Positions 26,974 to 36,914 of a DNA stretch of 64,000 nt are shown piece after piece (position 1 is the stretch's first letter; every line of letters starts with the position of its first letter). The translations under genes were made by a program, and so were the position numbers. The stretch is taken from contig NZ_LQIW01000023.1 of the NCBI RefSeq assembly GCF_001500025.1, positions 186,001 to 250,000 on the forward strand, in the 5' to 3' direction. The DNA is from Mycobacterium sp. IS-1590 (lineage in GTDB: Bacteria; Actinomycetota; Actinomycetes; Mycobacteriales; Mycobacteriaceae). The notes below the pieces were generated by a model. It had not been told where the DNA came from. It saw only the letters and a program-made list of their open reading frames with translations, and did not search any database.

Positions 26974-28104
26974 CTACGCGGCGGTCTCGCCGGTGATCTG
27001 ATCGGCGATCGCCCGCAGCGCCTCCAGGTCCGAGACGTCGAACGGCAGCGAGGGCACGCCCACAATCGACACGTGCGGGTTGGCCCCGGTGAAGCGCGAC
27101 AGCAGCCGGATCTCACGTTTGGCGGTCATGGCCCGGTCGGCGTGAATCCGCAGCACCGCAGCCGTCACCGATTCAGGATCGTTCTTCTCGATGGTCTCGG
27201 CGGCCTCCTCGGCCTTCTCGGCGTGCAGATCACACAGCATCGGGTGGGTGCGGTTGAGGATCAACCCCGCCAGCGGCATGTGCTCCTCGGAGAGCCGGTC
27301 GACGAAGAACGAGGCTTCGCGAAGGGCATCCGGTTCGGCGGCCGAAACGACCACGAACTGCGTTCCGCGCCGCTTGAGCAGTTCGTAGGTGCGGTCGGCC
27401 TTCTCGCGGAAGCCGCCGAACGTCGAGTCCAAAGACTGCACGAAAGACGCTGCGTCCGAGAGCATTTGCGATCCGAGAACCGTCGACAGCGCCTTCATCG
27501 CCAGTCCCATGGCGCCCGTGACCAATCGGCCGATACCGCGGCCGGGCCCCAGCAGCAGCTTCCAGAGTCTGCTGTCCATGAAGCCGCCCAACCGCTTTGG
27601 CGCGTCCAGAAAGTCCAACGCGTTACGTGACGGTGGCGTGTCGACGACGACCAGATCCCACCGGTCCTCGGCGAGGAGCTGGCCGAGCTTCTCCATGGCC
27701 ATGTACTCCTGAGTGCCGGCCAGCGAGGTGGCCACCGTCTGATAGAACTGGTTGTCCAGAATCTCCTGTGCCCGTTGAGTTCCCGAGTACTGGATGACCA
27801 TCTCGTCGAACGTGCGGCGCATGTCGAGCATCATCGCGTGCAGTTCGCCCGACACCTCGGGGGCGAGCGGAACCCGCTGCGGGGTGTTGCCGAGGGTCTT
27901 GATGCCCAACGCCTGGGCGAGCCGCTTGGCCGGGTCGATGGTCAGCACGACGACTGTCCTGCCGTACTCCGCGGCGCGCAGTGCCATTGCCGCAGCGGTG
28001 GTGGTCTTGCCGACACCACCCGCGCCGCAGCACACCACGACGCGGTTCGACGTGTCTTTGAGGATCGTGCCCATGTCGAGGGCCGGTGGAGTCGCACTCA
28101 TCAT
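26974..28104 (-). CDS. ArsA/Get3-like ATPase, second of a pair (Rv3680-like)
   Basis: P-loop ATPase of 376 aa. Walker [21 protein letters not shown] is the deviant type of the ArsA/Get3 family, and switch I/II residues are in [15 protein letters not shown] and [20 protein letters not shown]. The start overlaps the end of the first ATPase gene (ATGA), so the two are probably made as a heteromeric pair. In M. tuberculosis this pair has been linked to tolerance of metabolic and nitrosative stress; it is not an arsenic pump. The stop is 21 bp from the convergent whiB4 stop. Confidence 0.9.
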   Translation of the reverse strand: MMSATPPALDMGTILKDTSNRVVVCCGAGGVGKTTTAAAMALRAAEYGRTVVVLTIDPAKRLAQALGIKTLGNTPQRVPLAPEVSGELHAMMLDMRRTFDEMVIQYSGTQRAQEILDNQFYQTVATSLAGTQEYMAMEKLGQLLAEDRWDLVVVDTPPSRNALDFLDAPKRLGGFMDSRLWKLLLGPGRGIGRLVTGAMGLAMKALSTVLGSQMLSDAASFVQSLDSTFGGFREKADRTYELLKRRGTQFVVVSAAEPDALREASFFVDRLSEEHMPLAGLILNRTHPMLCDLHAEKAEEAAETIEKNDPESVTAAVLRIHADRAMTAKREIRLLSRFTGANPHVSIVGVPSLPFDVSDLEALRAIADQITGETAA

Positions 28105-29120
28105 CGCACTCCCTGGCGTTCGAGTTCTTCGGCGAGTTCGTACAGGCTGCCGAGATCGACGCCGTCGACGATCTGCGGCAGCTGCAGGCGCGCCACATCG
28201 AGCGCGTCGAGTTGTTCGGCGCTCTCGGCGCGCGCCTTGATCCGGGTCGCATGCTGGATCGTCTCGGTCAACAGGCCGGCGAAATCGGAGTCCGCCAACG
28301 TGATTCCAGCCTCGGCGAGGTCCGCGCGCACGGTGTCGGCGTCGATGTCCCCTTCGGCGGCCTTGGTCAACGCGTCGGCGGGCAGGTAAGCGGGGATGTT
28401 GCGGTTGACGATGACGCTGCCGATGGGCAGGTCGAGTTCCTTGAGCTCGTCGATCGCCTCCAGGGTCTCCTGGATGGGCAGCGCCTCGAGCAGCGTGACC
28501 AGGTGGATGGCGGTCATGTCCGAGTGCAGCACCTTGACCACGCTTTCGGCCTGACCGTGCACCGGGCCTCCCTTGGCCAGATCGGACACCGCCTTGGTGA
28601 CGTCGAGGAACCGCGCGATGCGACCCGTCGGCGGGGAATCGACCACCACCGCGTCGTAGACCGGTTGCTTGCCCTTCTCTGCGCGGGTCACGATCTCGCG
28701 GATCTTGCCGGTCAGCAGCACGTCGCGCAGACCCGGTGCGATCGTGGTCGCGAACTCGACGGCTCCGATCCGGCGCATCGCGCGCCCGGCAAGGCCCAGG
28801 TTGTAGAACATCTCGAGGTACTCCAGGAACGCGGCCTCGGTGTCGATGGCCAACGCGTTGACCTGACCGCCGCCTTCGGCGGTCGCGATCTTGACCTCCT
28901 GATAGGGCAGCGGCGGCACGTCGAACAACTGCGCAATGCCTTGGCGCCCTTCAACTTCCACCAACAGCACCTTGCGTCCACCCGCTGCCAGCGCCAACGC
29001 CAGTGATGCTGCGATCGTGGATTTGCCGGTGCCACCCTTGCCGGTGACGAAGTGCAGTCGAGCCTTGCTCAGCCGAGAGGGCCAGCCGACGGATCTACCG
29101 CCATTGGTAGTGGATGCCAC
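28101..29120 (-). CDS. ArsA/Get3-like ATPase, first of a pair (Rv3679-like)
   Basis: P-loop ATPase of 339 aa. Walker A is [20 protein letters not shown], an intermediate switch is [20 protein letters not shown], and the C-terminal helices end with [12 protein letters not shown]. It belongs with the downstream gene as an operon of two related ATPases. No ArsB-type membrane partner is encoded nearby, so membrane-protein targeting or a regulatory role is more likely than anion export. It is divergent from the small DUF4177 gene. Confidence 0.9.
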   Translation of the reverse strand: MASTTNGGRSVGWPSRLSKARLHFVTGKGGTGKSTIAASLALALAAGGRKVLLVEVEGRQGIAQLFDVPPLPYQEVKIATAEGGGQVNALAIDTEAAFLEYLEMFYNLGLAGRAMRRIGAVEFATTIAPGLRDVLLTGKIREIVTRAEKGKQPVYDAVVVDSPPTGRIARFLDVTKAVSDLAKGGPVHGQAESVVKVLHSDMTAIHLVTLLEALPIQETLEAIDELKELDLPIGSVIVNRNIPAYLPADALTKAAEGDIDADTVRADLAEAGITLADSDFAGLLTETIQHATRIKARAESAEQLDALDVARLQLPQIVDGVDLGSLYELAEELERQGVR

Positions 29121-29224
29121 CCGTGCATGCTAGCCAACGGGCGTTTCGCCCTCCGCGGGTCTGCGGCCTCGAAGCGGTGCGGAGATAAGCTCGGGCGCAT
29201 GACCGGAGAAACCAGGTGGGCTGC

Positions 29225-29386
29225 ATGAGCGAAACGAAAAAATGGGAATACGTCACCGTCCCGCTGTTGACCCACGCCACCAAGCAGATCCTCGATCAGT
29301 GGGGTGAGGACGGCTGGGAGCTGGTGTCCGTGCTGCCGGGCCCCACGGGTGAACAGCACGTCGCCTACCTCAAACGTCCCAAGTGA
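29225..29386 (+). CDS. Small DUF4177-like protein (Rv3678A-like)
   Basis: Protein of 53 aa: MSETKKWEYVTVPLLTHATK, ILDQWGEDGWELVSVLPGP and a C-terminal strand AYLKRPK. The pattern W(E/K)Y....L......D..G..GWELV is that of DUF4177. The stop overlaps the next start (GTGA), so it is the first gene of a coupled run with RidA and the beta-lactamase-fold enzyme. Function unknown. Confidence 0.8.
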   Translation: MSETKKWEYVTVPLLTHATKQILDQWGEDGWELVSVLPGPTGEQHVAYLKRPK

Positions 29387-29838
29387 CGCCGTCCGCGCGG
29401 CTGGCGGAGCTGGGCATCGAACTGCCCCCACTGGTCGCGCCGCTCGCGGCCTACGTGCCCGCCGTGCGTACCGGCAACCTCGTCTACACCGCGGGTCAGC
29501 TGCCGATCCGCGACGGTGAACTGCTTCTCACCGGCAAGGTCGGCGGCGGGGTCGCCCCCGAGCAGGCCTACGCGGCGGCCCGGGTGTGCGCGCTCAACGC
29601 GCTGGCCGCGGTGCACTCGCTGGTCGGCATCGACGCGGTCACCCGCGTGGTCAAGGTCGTCGGGTTCGTCGCCTCCGCACCCGGATTCCACGGTCAACCC
29701 GGCGTGATCAACGGCGCCTCGGAACTGTTCGGTGAGGTGTTCGGGGAGGCCGGCGCGCATGCCCGGTCCGCGGTCGGGGTGTCCGAGCTGCCGAGGGACG
29801 CCCCGGTCGAGGTCGAAGTGATCGTGGAGGTCGCGTGA
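29383..29838 (+). CDS. RidA/YjgF family protein (Rv3678c-like)
   Basis: Protein of 151 aa of the Rid family, whose best-known members hydrolyse reactive enamines and imines formed by PLP enzymes. Motifs: [20 protein letters not shown], a helix [17 protein letters not shown] and [18 protein letters not shown] near the end, where the archetype has an Arg (here in [11 protein letters not shown]). The GTG start overlaps the preceding stop, and its own stop overlaps the next start (GTGA). Confidence 0.88.
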   Translation: MTPSARLAELGIELPPLVAPLAAYVPAVRTGNLVYTAGQLPIRDGELLLTGKVGGGVAPEQAYAAARVCALNALAAVHSLVGIDAVTRVVKVVGFVASAPGFHGQPGVINGASELFGEVFGEAGAHARSAVGVSELPRDAPVEVEVIVEVA

Positions 29839-30611
29839 CGCCGGAGCATCCGGCGTACGGGCGGCTTCGTCCGGTCACCGACACCGCCTCCGTGCTGCTG
29901 TGCGACAACCCCGGCCTGTTGACGCTGGACGGCACCAACACCTGGGTGCTGCGCGGCCCGGGCAGCGACGAGATGGTCGTCGTCGACCCCGGACCCGATG
30001 ACGACGAGCACATCGGGCGGATCGCGGAGCTCGGCAGCATCCCGTTGGTGCTGATCAGCCACAAACACGAGGACCACACCGGCGCCATCGACAAGATCGT
30101 CGACCGCACCGGTGCGGTGGTGCGGTCGGTGGGCAGCGGATTCCTCCGCGGTCTGGGCGGCCCGCTCACCGACGGTGAGGTCATCGAGGCCGCGGGCCTG
30201 CGGATCACCGTGATGGCCACGCCGGGGCACACCGTGGATTCGGTGTCGTTTCTGCTCGACGATGCGGTGCTGACCGCCGACACCGTGCTGGGCCGCGGGA
30301 CCACCGTCATCGACAAGGAGGACGGCAGCCTGGCCCACTACCTGGAGTCACTGCAGCGGTTGCGGGGCCTCGGGCGGCGCACCGTGTTGCCCGGGCACGG
30401 CCCCGATCTCGAAGACCTCGAAGCCGTGACCGACATGTACCTGGCGCACCGCGAGGAGCGGCTCGGGCAGGTGCGCGCGGCGTTGCGGGTGCTCGGCGAG
30501 GACGCCACCGTGCGTCAGGTCGTCGAGCACGTCTACACCGACGTCGACGAGAAGCTGTGGGACGTAGCCGAATGGAGCGTCCAGGCCCAACTCGACTATC
30601 TGCGCGCCTGA
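29835..30611 (+). CDS. Metallo-beta-lactamase-fold hydrolase (Rv3677c-like)
   Basis: Protein of 258 aa. The zinc ligands are visible: [11 protein letters not shown] (HxHxDH with Lys), [22 protein letters not shown] and [10 protein letters not shown]. The last 70 residues form the winged-helix tail found in LACTB2-like enzymes ([15 protein letters not shown]). Related proteins are thioester hydrolases or nucleases; the substrate here is unknown. It is the third gene of the coupled run starting at 29225 and converges on crp. Confidence 0.88.
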   Translation: MTPEHPAYGRLRPVTDTASVLLCDNPGLLTLDGTNTWVLRGPGSDEMVVVDPGPDDDEHIGRIAELGSIPLVLISHKHEDHTGAIDKIVDRTGAVVRSVGSGFLRGLGGPLTDGEVIEAAGLRITVMATPGHTVDSVSFLLDDAVLTADTVLGRGTTVIDKEDGSLAHYLESLQRLRGLGRRTVLPGHGPDLEDLEAVTDMYLAHREERLGQVRAALRVLGEDATVRQVVEHVYTDVDEKLWDVAEWSVQAQLDYLRA

Positions 30612-30642
30612 GCTACCTCGCTCGGTGCCAGATGCTCGCTCG

Positions 30643-31317
30643 TCACCTCGCTCGGCGGGCCAGCCGTTCCGAGTCCGAGATCAGAACGCTCTTGCCCTCC
30701 AAGCGAATCCAGCCGCGATGGGCGAAATCGGCGAGCGCCTTGTTGACGGTCTCCCGGGACGCGCCGACGAGCTGGGCGATCTCCTCCTGCGTGAGGTCGT
30801 GGGTCACCCGAAGCGCGCCGCCCTCCTGGGTACCGAACCGCTGCGCCAGCTGAAGCAGCTGTTTGGCCACTCGGCCGGGAACATCGGTGAAGATCAGGTC
30901 GGCGAGGTTGTTGTTGGTGCGGCGCAGCCGGCGGGCGAGCACGCGCAGCAGCTGCTCGGCGATCTCGGGGCGGTCGGCGATCCACGCCCGCAGCGCATCG
31001 CGGTCCATCGACACCGCGCGAACCTCGGTGATGGTGGTCGCGCTCGACGTCCGCGGACCGGGGTCGAAGATCGACAATTCACCGAACATGTCCGACGGGC
31101 CCATGATCGTGAGCAGGTTCTCGCGACCGTCCGGCGAGCGGCGTCCGATCTTGACCTTGCCGGAAATGATGATGTAGAGCCGATCGCCGGGCTCACCCTC
31201 GGCGAACACGGTGTGTCCACGGGGGAAGTCGACTGGCTGCAATTGCTTGGTCAGCGCGGTGACGGCGCTGGGTTCGACCCCCTGGAAGATTCCGGCCCGC
31301 GCCAGGATCTCGTCCAC
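30643..31317 (-). CDS. crp: Cyclic AMP receptor protein Crp
   Basis: CRP/FNR-family regulator of 224 aa, orthologous to Rv3676. The cNMP-binding domain contains [18 protein letters not shown] with the Glu, Arg and Ser-Ser that bind cAMP. The C-terminal winged helix has [20 protein letters not shown]. The GTG start at 31317 follows AAGAGGGG. It activates or represses genes at TGTGA-N6-TCACA sites, several of which lie in this window, and the cyclase at 54363-56012 could supply its ligand. A 7-bp inverted repeat (ACCTCTA/TAGAGGT, 31349-31381) sits in its leader. Confidence 0.96.
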   Translation of the reverse strand: MDEILARAGIFQGVEPSAVTALTKQLQPVDFPRGHTVFAEGEPGDRLYIIISGKVKIGRRSPDGRENLLTIMGPSDMFGELSIFDPGPRTSSATTITEVRAVSMDRDALRAWIADRPEIAEQLLRVLARRLRRTNNNLADLIFTDVPGRVAKQLLQLAQRFGTQEGGALRVTHDLTQEEIAQLVGASRETVNKALADFAHRGWIRLEGKSVLISDSERLARRAR

Positions 31318-31405
31318 GTTGCCCCTCTTAAGCTGTTAGGTGAAGCCGACCTCTATCGGTAAGCGACATAAGTCTAGAGGTACCCGAATTCGTGACCAGC
31401 CCACG

Positions 31406-31738
31406 CTACACACGATCGGCATGTCGGGTCTGCTGAAATTCGGGATTCACCCCGAGCTGGGGATATCGCCGAACGGGCAGATCCGCGTCGCGAAAATGCG
31501 CCGTCGACCCGCTGGTGACCGCGTGCGCGGCGTGTTGGCGATGGCGCAGACCATCCAGTGCGCGGCTCATCCCGTCCCGCGCCAGCGTGTCGACGTCCAA
31601 CGGCTCGGCCCGCTCGAAGAACTGCGCCACATCGGTGGCCGAGACCGTGTCGCGGTGCAGGCCGGCCTCCAGGCGTTGCAGCCCGAGCGTCGCAGCCATC
31701 AGCAACCCCGGAATGAGGCCAACGAGCAACCACGACAC
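31406..31738 (-). CDS. Small membrane protein (Rv3675-like)
   Basis: Protein of 110 aa: one N-terminal membrane helix (MSWLLVGLIPGLLMAATLGL) then a soluble tail (QRLEAGLHRDTVSATDVAQF) ending RHADRV. It matches what I remember of Rv3675 in sequence pattern and in its place upstream of crp on the same strand. Two longer overlapping open frames on the plus strand are rejected because they lack protein character. Function unknown. Confidence 0.7.
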   Translation of the reverse strand: MSWLLVGLIPGLLMAATLGLQRLEAGLHRDTVSATDVAQFFERAEPLDVDTLARDGMSRALDGLRHRQHAAHAVTSGSTAHFRDADLPVRRYPQLGVNPEFQQTRHADRV

Positions 31739-31856
31739 AAGGCAGAAGTAAACACGCCGAAAGTCTCAGCGGGATCACGAATCGTCACCGGTCCGCAGTA
31801 GTTGCGTCAGCGCCGTCGCGCTGGCTTTGTCCAAGGGCCTCAGTACGCTGGCACTC

Positions 31857-32639
31857 GTGACCGTAAGTGAGGCGTCGGCAAAGAAGGCGGGCACGCCCAA
31901 GCGCGCCCGGAGTCGGGACGGCGAAACGCGGATTGGTCTCGTCCGACGCGCGCGGCGCATGAATCGCACTCTGGCGCAGGCGTTTCCGCATGTGTACTGC
32001 GAGCTGGACTTCACCAACCCGCTCGAGCTCACGGTCGCGACGATCCTGTCGGCCCAGAGCACCGACAAGCGTGTCAACCTCACGACACCGGCGCTGTTCA
32101 AGAAATATCGCACCGCCCTGGACTACGCGCAGGCCGACCGCACGGAGCTGGAGGAGCTCATCCGCCCCACCGGGTTCTACCGCAACAAGGCGAATTCACT
32201 CATCCGGCTCGGCCAGGAACTCGTCGAGCGGTTCGACGGCGAGGTACCGGCGACCATGGAGGAGCTGGTCAGCCTGCCGGGGGTCGGGCGTAAGACCGCC
32301 AACGTCATCCTCGGTAACGCGTTCGGCGTCCCCGGCATCACGGTCGACACCCATTTCGGCAGGCTCGTTCGCCGCTGGGGGTGGACCACCGAAGAGGATC
32401 CGGTCAAGGTCGAGCACGCGGTCGGTGCGCTCATCGAGCGCAGTGAGTGGACCGACCTGAGCCACCGGGTGATCTTCCACGGCCGCCGCGTCTGTCACGC
32501 GCGCAAGCCGGCGTGCGGGGTCTGCGTGCTGGCCAACGACTGCCCCTCGTTCGGTATCGGGCCCACCGACCCCCTGACCGCAGCGCCGCTGGTCAAGGGG
32601 CCCGAAACCGAGCATCTGCTGGCCATGGCCGGCCTGTAA
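31857..32639 (+). CDS. nth: Endonuclease III
   Basis: Base-excision repair glycosylase/AP lyase of 260 aa from the GTG at 31857; an earlier in-frame TTG at 31827 is less likely. The helix-hairpin-helix [13 protein letters not shown] has the catalytic Lys, the catalytic Asp is in [11 protein letters not shown], and the C-terminal 4Fe-4S loop is [17 protein letters not shown]. It removes oxidised pyrimidines. It is divergent from the Rv3675-like and crp genes and followed after 21 bp by the TlpA-like gene. Confidence 0.96.
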   Translation: MTVSEASAKKAGTPKRARSRDGETRIGLVRRARRMNRTLAQAFPHVYCELDFTNPLELTVATILSAQSTDKRVNLTTPALFKKYRTALDYAQADRTELEELIRPTGFYRNKANSLIRLGQELVERFDGEVPATMEELVSLPGVGRKTANVILGNAFGVPGITVDTHFGRLVRRWGWTTEEDPVKVEHAVGALIERSEWTDLSHRVIFHGRRVCHARKPACGVCVLANDCPSFGIGPTDPLTAAPLVKGPETEHLLAMAGL

Positions 32640-32660
32640 CCGGCACCGGGCCCCTCGACC

Positions 32661-33320
32661 GTGCGTACCTCGACCCGCTGGACCGTCGTGGTGCTGGTGA
32701 TCCTCGTGGCGCTCGGGTGGGCGCTGTGGTCGCAACTGGACCGCGACACCGACTCCACGGGGGCGCCGTCCGGGCACAGTGCGCGCGACCGCCGGGCCGC
32801 CGACACCGCCGAAGCGCTGGCGGGCCCGCGGGCCGAGGCCGAGCTGCCTGCGTGTCCCGCACCGGGAGCCGGGCCGGGACCCGAGGCGTTGCGCGGAATC
32901 ACGCTGGAATGTGCGGGCGACGGGGCGATGGTCGACGTCGCCAAGGCACTGGCCGGCCGCGTCGTCGTGCTCAACCTGTGGGCGTACTGGTGTGCGCCGT
33001 GCGCCGCCGAGCTGCCCGCGATGGCCGAATACCAGCGGCGCATGGGGTCGACCGTGACCGTGCTGACGGTGCACCAGGACGAGAACGAGACGGCGGCGCT
33101 GCTGCGGCTGGCCGAACTCGGCGTACGACTACCCACGCTGCAGGACGGCAGGCGGCTGATCGCCGCCGCGCTGCGGGTACCCAACGTCATGCCCGCAACC
33201 GTGGTGTTGCGCGCAGACGGTAGCGTTGCTGACGTCCTGCCGCGCTCGTTCACCAGCGCCGATGAGATCGCCGCAGCGGTGGGGCCGCAGGTCGGCGCGA
33301 GGACGGGAGAGCCGGGGTGA
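32661..33320 (+). CDS. TlpA-like membrane-anchored thioredoxin (Rv3673c-like)
   Basis: Protein of 219 aa with an N-terminal anchor (WTVVVLVILVALGWALW) and an extracytoplasmic thioredoxin domain. The active site is LNLWAYWCAPCAAELPAM (CxxC) and the cis-Pro is in VPNVMPATVVL. It probably reduces or exchanges disulfides in exported proteins or in cytochrome maturation. The stop overlaps the start of the NUDIX gene (GTGA). Confidence 0.9.
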   Translation: MRTSTRWTVVVLVILVALGWALWSQLDRDTDSTGAPSGHSARDRRAADTAEALAGPRAEAELPACPAPGAGPGPEALRGITLECAGDGAMVDVAKALAGRVVVLNLWAYWCAPCAAELPAMAEYQRRMGSTVTVLTVHQDENETAALLRLAELGVRLPTLQDGRRLIAAALRVPNVMPATVVLRADGSVADVLPRSFTSADEIAAAVGPQVGARTGEPG

Positions 33321-34093
33321 GCTGGGTCAGCGAGGGCAGCGGTCTGACACCCGACGCCGCGCCGGGCTGGCTCAAACCTTTGCTGGACAACGCCGGCGAC
33401 ATCAAACGCGCCTACCGCAGGCGGGTACCGCCCGAGCTGCTGGCGATGGTCACCAGCGAAGGGAAACCGGCGCAGGCCGACGCGCGCGAGGCGGCGGTGC
33501 TGGTGTTGTTCTCCGGACCCGCCGACTCCTCGACCGGCGGTGTGCCCGACGACACCGACCTCTTGGTCACGGTGCGCGCGGGCACGTTGCGTCACCACGC
33601 AGGTCAGGCTGCGTTTCCCGGCGGGGCCGTCGAGTCCGGCGACCACAGCCCGGTGCAGACGGCGCTGCGCGAGGCCAACGAGGAAACCGGGATCGACACC
33701 GAACGCCTACATCCGCTTGCCACGATGGAGCGATTGTTCATTCCGCCGTCGGGGTTCCACGTCGTACCGGTGCTGGCCTACTCGCCGGACCCCGGCCCGG
33801 TGCGGGTCGTCGACGAGGCCGAGACCGCCCACGTCGCCCGGGTCCCGCTGCGTGCGTTCATCAACCCCGAGAACCGAATCATGGTGTACCGCAGGGCAAA
33901 CACCCGGCGATACGCGGGTCCGGCGTTCCTGCTCAACGAGATGCTGGTGTGGGGATTCACCGGCCAGGTGATCTCGGCGATGCTCGACGTCGCCGGGTGG
34001 GCCCAGCCGTGGAATACCGACGACGTGCGCGAACTGGAGGACGCAATGGCGCTCGTCGGCCGCGGCGCCGGTTACGGTGATGCACAACCATGA
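33317..34093 (+). CDS. NUDIX hydrolase, CoA pyrophosphatase-like (Rv3672c-like)
   Basis: Protein of 258 aa. The Nudix box runs GGAVESGDHSPVQTALREAN followed by EETG, with the metal-binding REANEE. The preceding LRHHAGQAAFPGGAVE is typical of the CoA pyrophosphatase (NudL) branch. It is coupled to its neighbours on both sides by four-base overlaps (GTGA, ATGA), within the nth-TlpA-NUDIX-marP run. Nucleotide-coenzyme cleavage is the likely activity. Confidence 0.88.
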   Translation: MSWVSEGSGLTPDAAPGWLKPLLDNAGDIKRAYRRRVPPELLAMVTSEGKPAQADAREAAVLVLFSGPADSSTGGVPDDTDLLVTVRAGTLRHHAGQAAFPGGAVESGDHSPVQTALREANEETGIDTERLHPLATMERLFIPPSGFHVVPVLAYSPDPGPVRVVDEAETAHVARVPLRAFINPENRIMVYRRANTRRYAGPAFLLNEMLVWGFTGQVISAMLDVAGWAQPWNTDDVRELEDAMALVGRGAGYGDAQP

Positions 34094-35277
34094 CATCGTC
34101 ACAGTGGGTGGACCTCGTCGTCCTCGGCATCGCCTTCGTCGCGGGCATTTCGGGCTGGCGCTCGGGTGCGCTGGGCTCGATGCTGTCGTTTCTCGGGGTG
34201 GTCCTGGGCGCCGTCGCGGGCGTGCTGCTCGCGCCCCATCTGGTCGCCAACATCGACGGGCCGCGCACCAAGCTGTTCGTGACGCTGTTTCTGATCCTGG
34301 CGTTGGTCGTCGTCGGCGAGATCGCCGGCGTGGTGCTCGGCCGGGCGGTGCGCAGCGCCATCCGTAACCGTTCGCTGCGGGCGGTCGACTCGCTGATCGG
34401 TGTGGCGATACAGATCGTGGCCGTCCTGGTGGCCGCGTGGATGCTGACGTACCCGCTGCAGTCGTCCGACCAGCCGAACCTCGCCGCTGCGGTGCGTGGC
34501 TCGCAGGTGCTCAAGGAAGTCAACGATCTGGCGCCGGGATGGTTGCGCGAGGTGCCCAAGCGGCTCTCGGCATTGTTGGACACCTCCGGCCTGCCCGACG
34601 TACTGCAACCTTTCGGCCGCACCCCGATCGTGGCCGTCGACGCGCCCGACGCCGCGCTGGCCGCCGACCCGGTCGTGGCGTCGGCCCGCCCCAGCGTCGT
34701 CAAGATCCGCGGGGTCGCCCCCGGATGTCAGAAGGTCCTCGAAGGAACCGGCTTCGTTGCCGCCAGCAACCGGGTGATCTCCAACGCGCACGTCGTCGCG
34801 GGATCCGAGAGCGTCACCGTCGAGGCCGACGGACAGACCTACGACGCCTTCGTCGTGTCCTACGACCCGCAGGCCGACATCTCGATCCTCGACGTGCCGG
34901 ACCTGCCGTCGGCCCCCCTGTCGTTCGCCAACACCCCGGCCACCACCGGGACCGACGCCGTGGTGATGGGGTATCCGGGGGGCGGTAACTTCGTCGCCAC
35001 GCCGGCGCGCGTCCGCGAGATCATCGAGCTCAGCGGTCCCGACATCTATCGCACCACCACCGTCGAGCGCGAGGTCTACACCATCAGAGGAACTGTGCGC
35101 CAAGGTAATTCGGGCGGCCCGATGATCGACCGGGAGGGCAACGTGCTCGGCGTGGTGTTCGGTGCCGCAGTCGACGACGCCGACACCGGCTTCGTGCTCA
35201 CCGCCGACGAGGTGTCGGCGCAACTGGCCAAGCTGGGCAACAGCGAACGGGTGCCGACCGGCGCCTGCGTCGCCTAG
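34090..35277 (+). CDS. marP: Membrane serine protease MarP
   Basis: Protein of 395 aa: four N-terminal membrane helices (for example DLVVLGIAFVAGISGW and LFVTLFLILALVVVGEIAGV) and a periplasmic chymotrypsin-like domain. The triad is His in ISNAHVVAG, Asp in QADISILDV and Ser in GNSGGPMID. In M. tuberculosis MarP (Rv3671c) is needed for acid resistance and activates a peptidoglycan hydrolase. A disulfide is likely between the Cys in GVAPGCQKV and the Cys near the end (PTGACVA). It overlaps the NUDIX gene by four bases and meets the stop of the convergent ephE. Confidence 0.95.
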   Translation: MTSSQWVDLVVLGIAFVAGISGWRSGALGSMLSFLGVVLGAVAGVLLAPHLVANIDGPRTKLFVTLFLILALVVVGEIAGVVLGRAVRSAIRNRSLRAVDSLIGVAIQIVAVLVAAWMLTYPLQSSDQPNLAAAVRGSQVLKEVNDLAPGWLREVPKRLSALLDTSGLPDVLQPFGRTPIVAVDAPDAALAADPVVASARPSVVKIRGVAPGCQKVLEGTGFVAASNRVISNAHVVAGSESVTVEADGQTYDAFVVSYDPQADISILDVPDLPSAPLSFANTPATTGTDAVVMGYPGGGNFVATPARVREIIELSGPDIYRTTTVEREVYTIRGTVRQGNSGGPMIDREGNVLGVVFGAAVDDADTGFVLTADEVSAQLAKLGNSERVPTGACVA

Positions 35278-36215
35278 CCGTAGACCTGCCCCGCGAAGCG
35301 CGACAACTGGTCGTTCACCGAGTCCGGTGCCTCCTCATGGCCGAAATGTCCTGCCCCGTCGATGGATACGTACCTACCGTGCGGTGCGTAACGCTGTGTG
35401 CGGGTCACCGGATCGGCCAGGACATACGGGTCGGCGACACCGCGCATGTGGAGAACCGGCACGTTGATCGGCCCCTTCATCGAGCGCATGAACCGCCGGC
35501 CCTCGCCGCGAAGCTGGCTGCGCACGGCCCACCGCTGGTACTCCAGGGCCGAATGTGCGGCGCCGGGAATCTGAATGGCACGCCGCATGTGCGCGATGGT
35601 CTCGGAGAAGTCTTCCGTGGCAAGCCATTTGTCGCCTGCGCGGCTGCGGACCAGGCGTTCCAGTTCCGCGCCGTCGTCGCGGGTCAACGCCCGTTCCGGC
35701 CACATCGGCACCTGGTAGCGCAGCATCCACGGCAGCAGCGCGCGACCCTGGTCGCGGCGGCGCAGCGCCGAAGCGCGCAGCGCGGCCGGATGCGGTGAGC
35801 TGACCACCGCGATGGCCCGGACCGCACGCGGATGCAGCACGGCGGTGGCCCAGCACACCAGGCCGCCGTCGGCATGTCCGACCAGCGTCGCACTCTTGTG
35901 GCCCAGCGCGCGCACCAGCCCCGCGGTGTCACCGGCGAGCGTCCAGCCGTCATAGCCGCGCGGGGGTTTGTCGCTGCCGCCGTAACCGCGCAGGTCCACG
36001 GCGACCACGCGCGCGCCGGTCAAGCCGCGCAATTGGTGGCGCCAGGACCACCAGAACGACCCGAACCCGTGTAGCAGGATCACCAGCGGCCGCTCGGTGC
36101 CCGCTGCCGCGTCGACCTCCGCCTCGACCACATGAAAGCGAATTCCGTTGGCGTGCACCTGCAGATGCCGCCACGGCCCGTCGATGCGGACGACCGACGG
36201 TGCGGGTGGGGGCAC
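35274..36215 (-). CDS. ephE: Epoxide hydrolase-like alpha/beta hydrolase
   Basis: Protein of 313 aa. The oxyanion loop is ILLHGFGSFWWSW, and the nucleophile elbow GHADGG has Asp rather than Ser, the mark of epoxide hydrolases and dehalogenases. A lid domain carries the candidate Tyr residues, and the catalytic His is in GAGHFGHEE. In M. tuberculosis the corresponding gene is named ephE (Rv3670). The GTG start abuts the stop of the upstream DUF gene, so the two are cotranscribed. The stop overlaps marP's stop by four bases. Confidence 0.88.
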   Translation of the reverse strand: MPPPAPSVVRIDGPWRHLQVHANGIRFHVVEAEVDAAAGTERPLVILLHGFGSFWWSWRHQLRGLTGARVVAVDLRGYGGSDKPPRGYDGWTLAGDTAGLVRALGHKSATLVGHADGGLVCWATAVLHPRAVRAIAVVSSPHPAALRASALRRRDQGRALLPWMLRYQVPMWPERALTRDDGAELERLVRSRAGDKWLATEDFSETIAHMRRAIQIPGAAHSALEYQRWAVRSQLRGEGRRFMRSMKGPINVPVLHMRGVADPYVLADPVTRTQRYAPHGRYVSIDGAGHFGHEEAPDSVNDQLSRFAGQVYG

Positions 36216-36725
36216 TTACCAGCCCGACGGGTCGGCCGTCGACGCCGGCTTTCCGTCGCCCGCGGCGAGCTCCTTGGTTCTGTCGTGGCCCGGCGTCAGC
36301 GCCTCCGGGATCTCCTTGACCGATTCGATCGTCTTCTGCGGGCCGCGGATGCGTCGCACCTTGAGATAGCCGAGGAAGGCGAATATGGCGGTGACGACGA
36401 CCATCAGGCCGAACACGATGAGGTACGCCGCCCACTTCACCAGCCACAGGTCCAGCAGCTCACCGAGGAAGAAGAAGAAAAAGAACGTCGAGTAGAACAG
36501 CACGACCAGCGCGAGGATGAAGAAGACGCTGCCGGTGAGGCCCTTCTTGACGTCGCGGGTGATCTCGGCCTTGGCCAACTCGACCTCGGCGCGCACCAGC
36601 GTGGAGACCTGCGCGGTCGCGTCTTTGACGAGGTCACCGATCGACGGGTCGGCCTTGGGCGCATGGGGGTCGACCAACGGTATCGACGTGACGGTGGTCG
36701 GCGCCCCATTCCTGCGATCGCTCAC
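36216..36725 (-). CDS. Holin-X/phage holin superfamily III-like membrane protein (Rv3669-like)
   Basis: Protein of 169 aa. An N-terminal amphipathic part (GDLVKDATAQVSTLVRAEVE, LAKAEITRDVKKG) precedes two membrane helices (VFFILALVVLFYSTFFFFFF and AAYLIVFGLMVVVTAIFAFL). This is the actinobacterial 'holin-X' pattern; the cellular proteins are not known to act as holins. The GTG start at 36725 has GGGAGG upstream. It is immediately followed by ephE on the same strand. Confidence 0.85.
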   Translation of the reverse strand: MSDRRNGAPTTVTSIPLVDPHAPKADPSIGDLVKDATAQVSTLVRAEVELAKAEITRDVKKGLTGSVFFILALVVLFYSTFFFFFFLGELLDLWLVKWAAYLIVFGLMVVVTAIFAFLGYLKVRRIRGPQKTIESVKEIPEALTPGHDRTKELAAGDGKPASTADPSGW

Positions 36726-36914
36726 GACGGTTCCTCCCGCATAGGCCGGATCGCCGGATTCCCGGCGGTTGTCCCACTGCCGGCGCCGCCGGCGATGGTG
36801 TCGGTCGCGACTCATGTTGCCATGTGACGTGCGCTCAAACGATCCCGGCCGACGATAGACTGGCGAGATCAGTGGCAGGGCGGGTCGGGGCACGTCGATA
36901 GGGGAAACGTTCAC

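Noticed and set aside
31349..31381. ACCTCTA/TAGAGGT inverted repeat upstream of crp as a strong operator
   Set aside because: Only 7-bp arms with a 19-base spacer and no copy elsewhere. Mentioned with crp but not called as a separate site.
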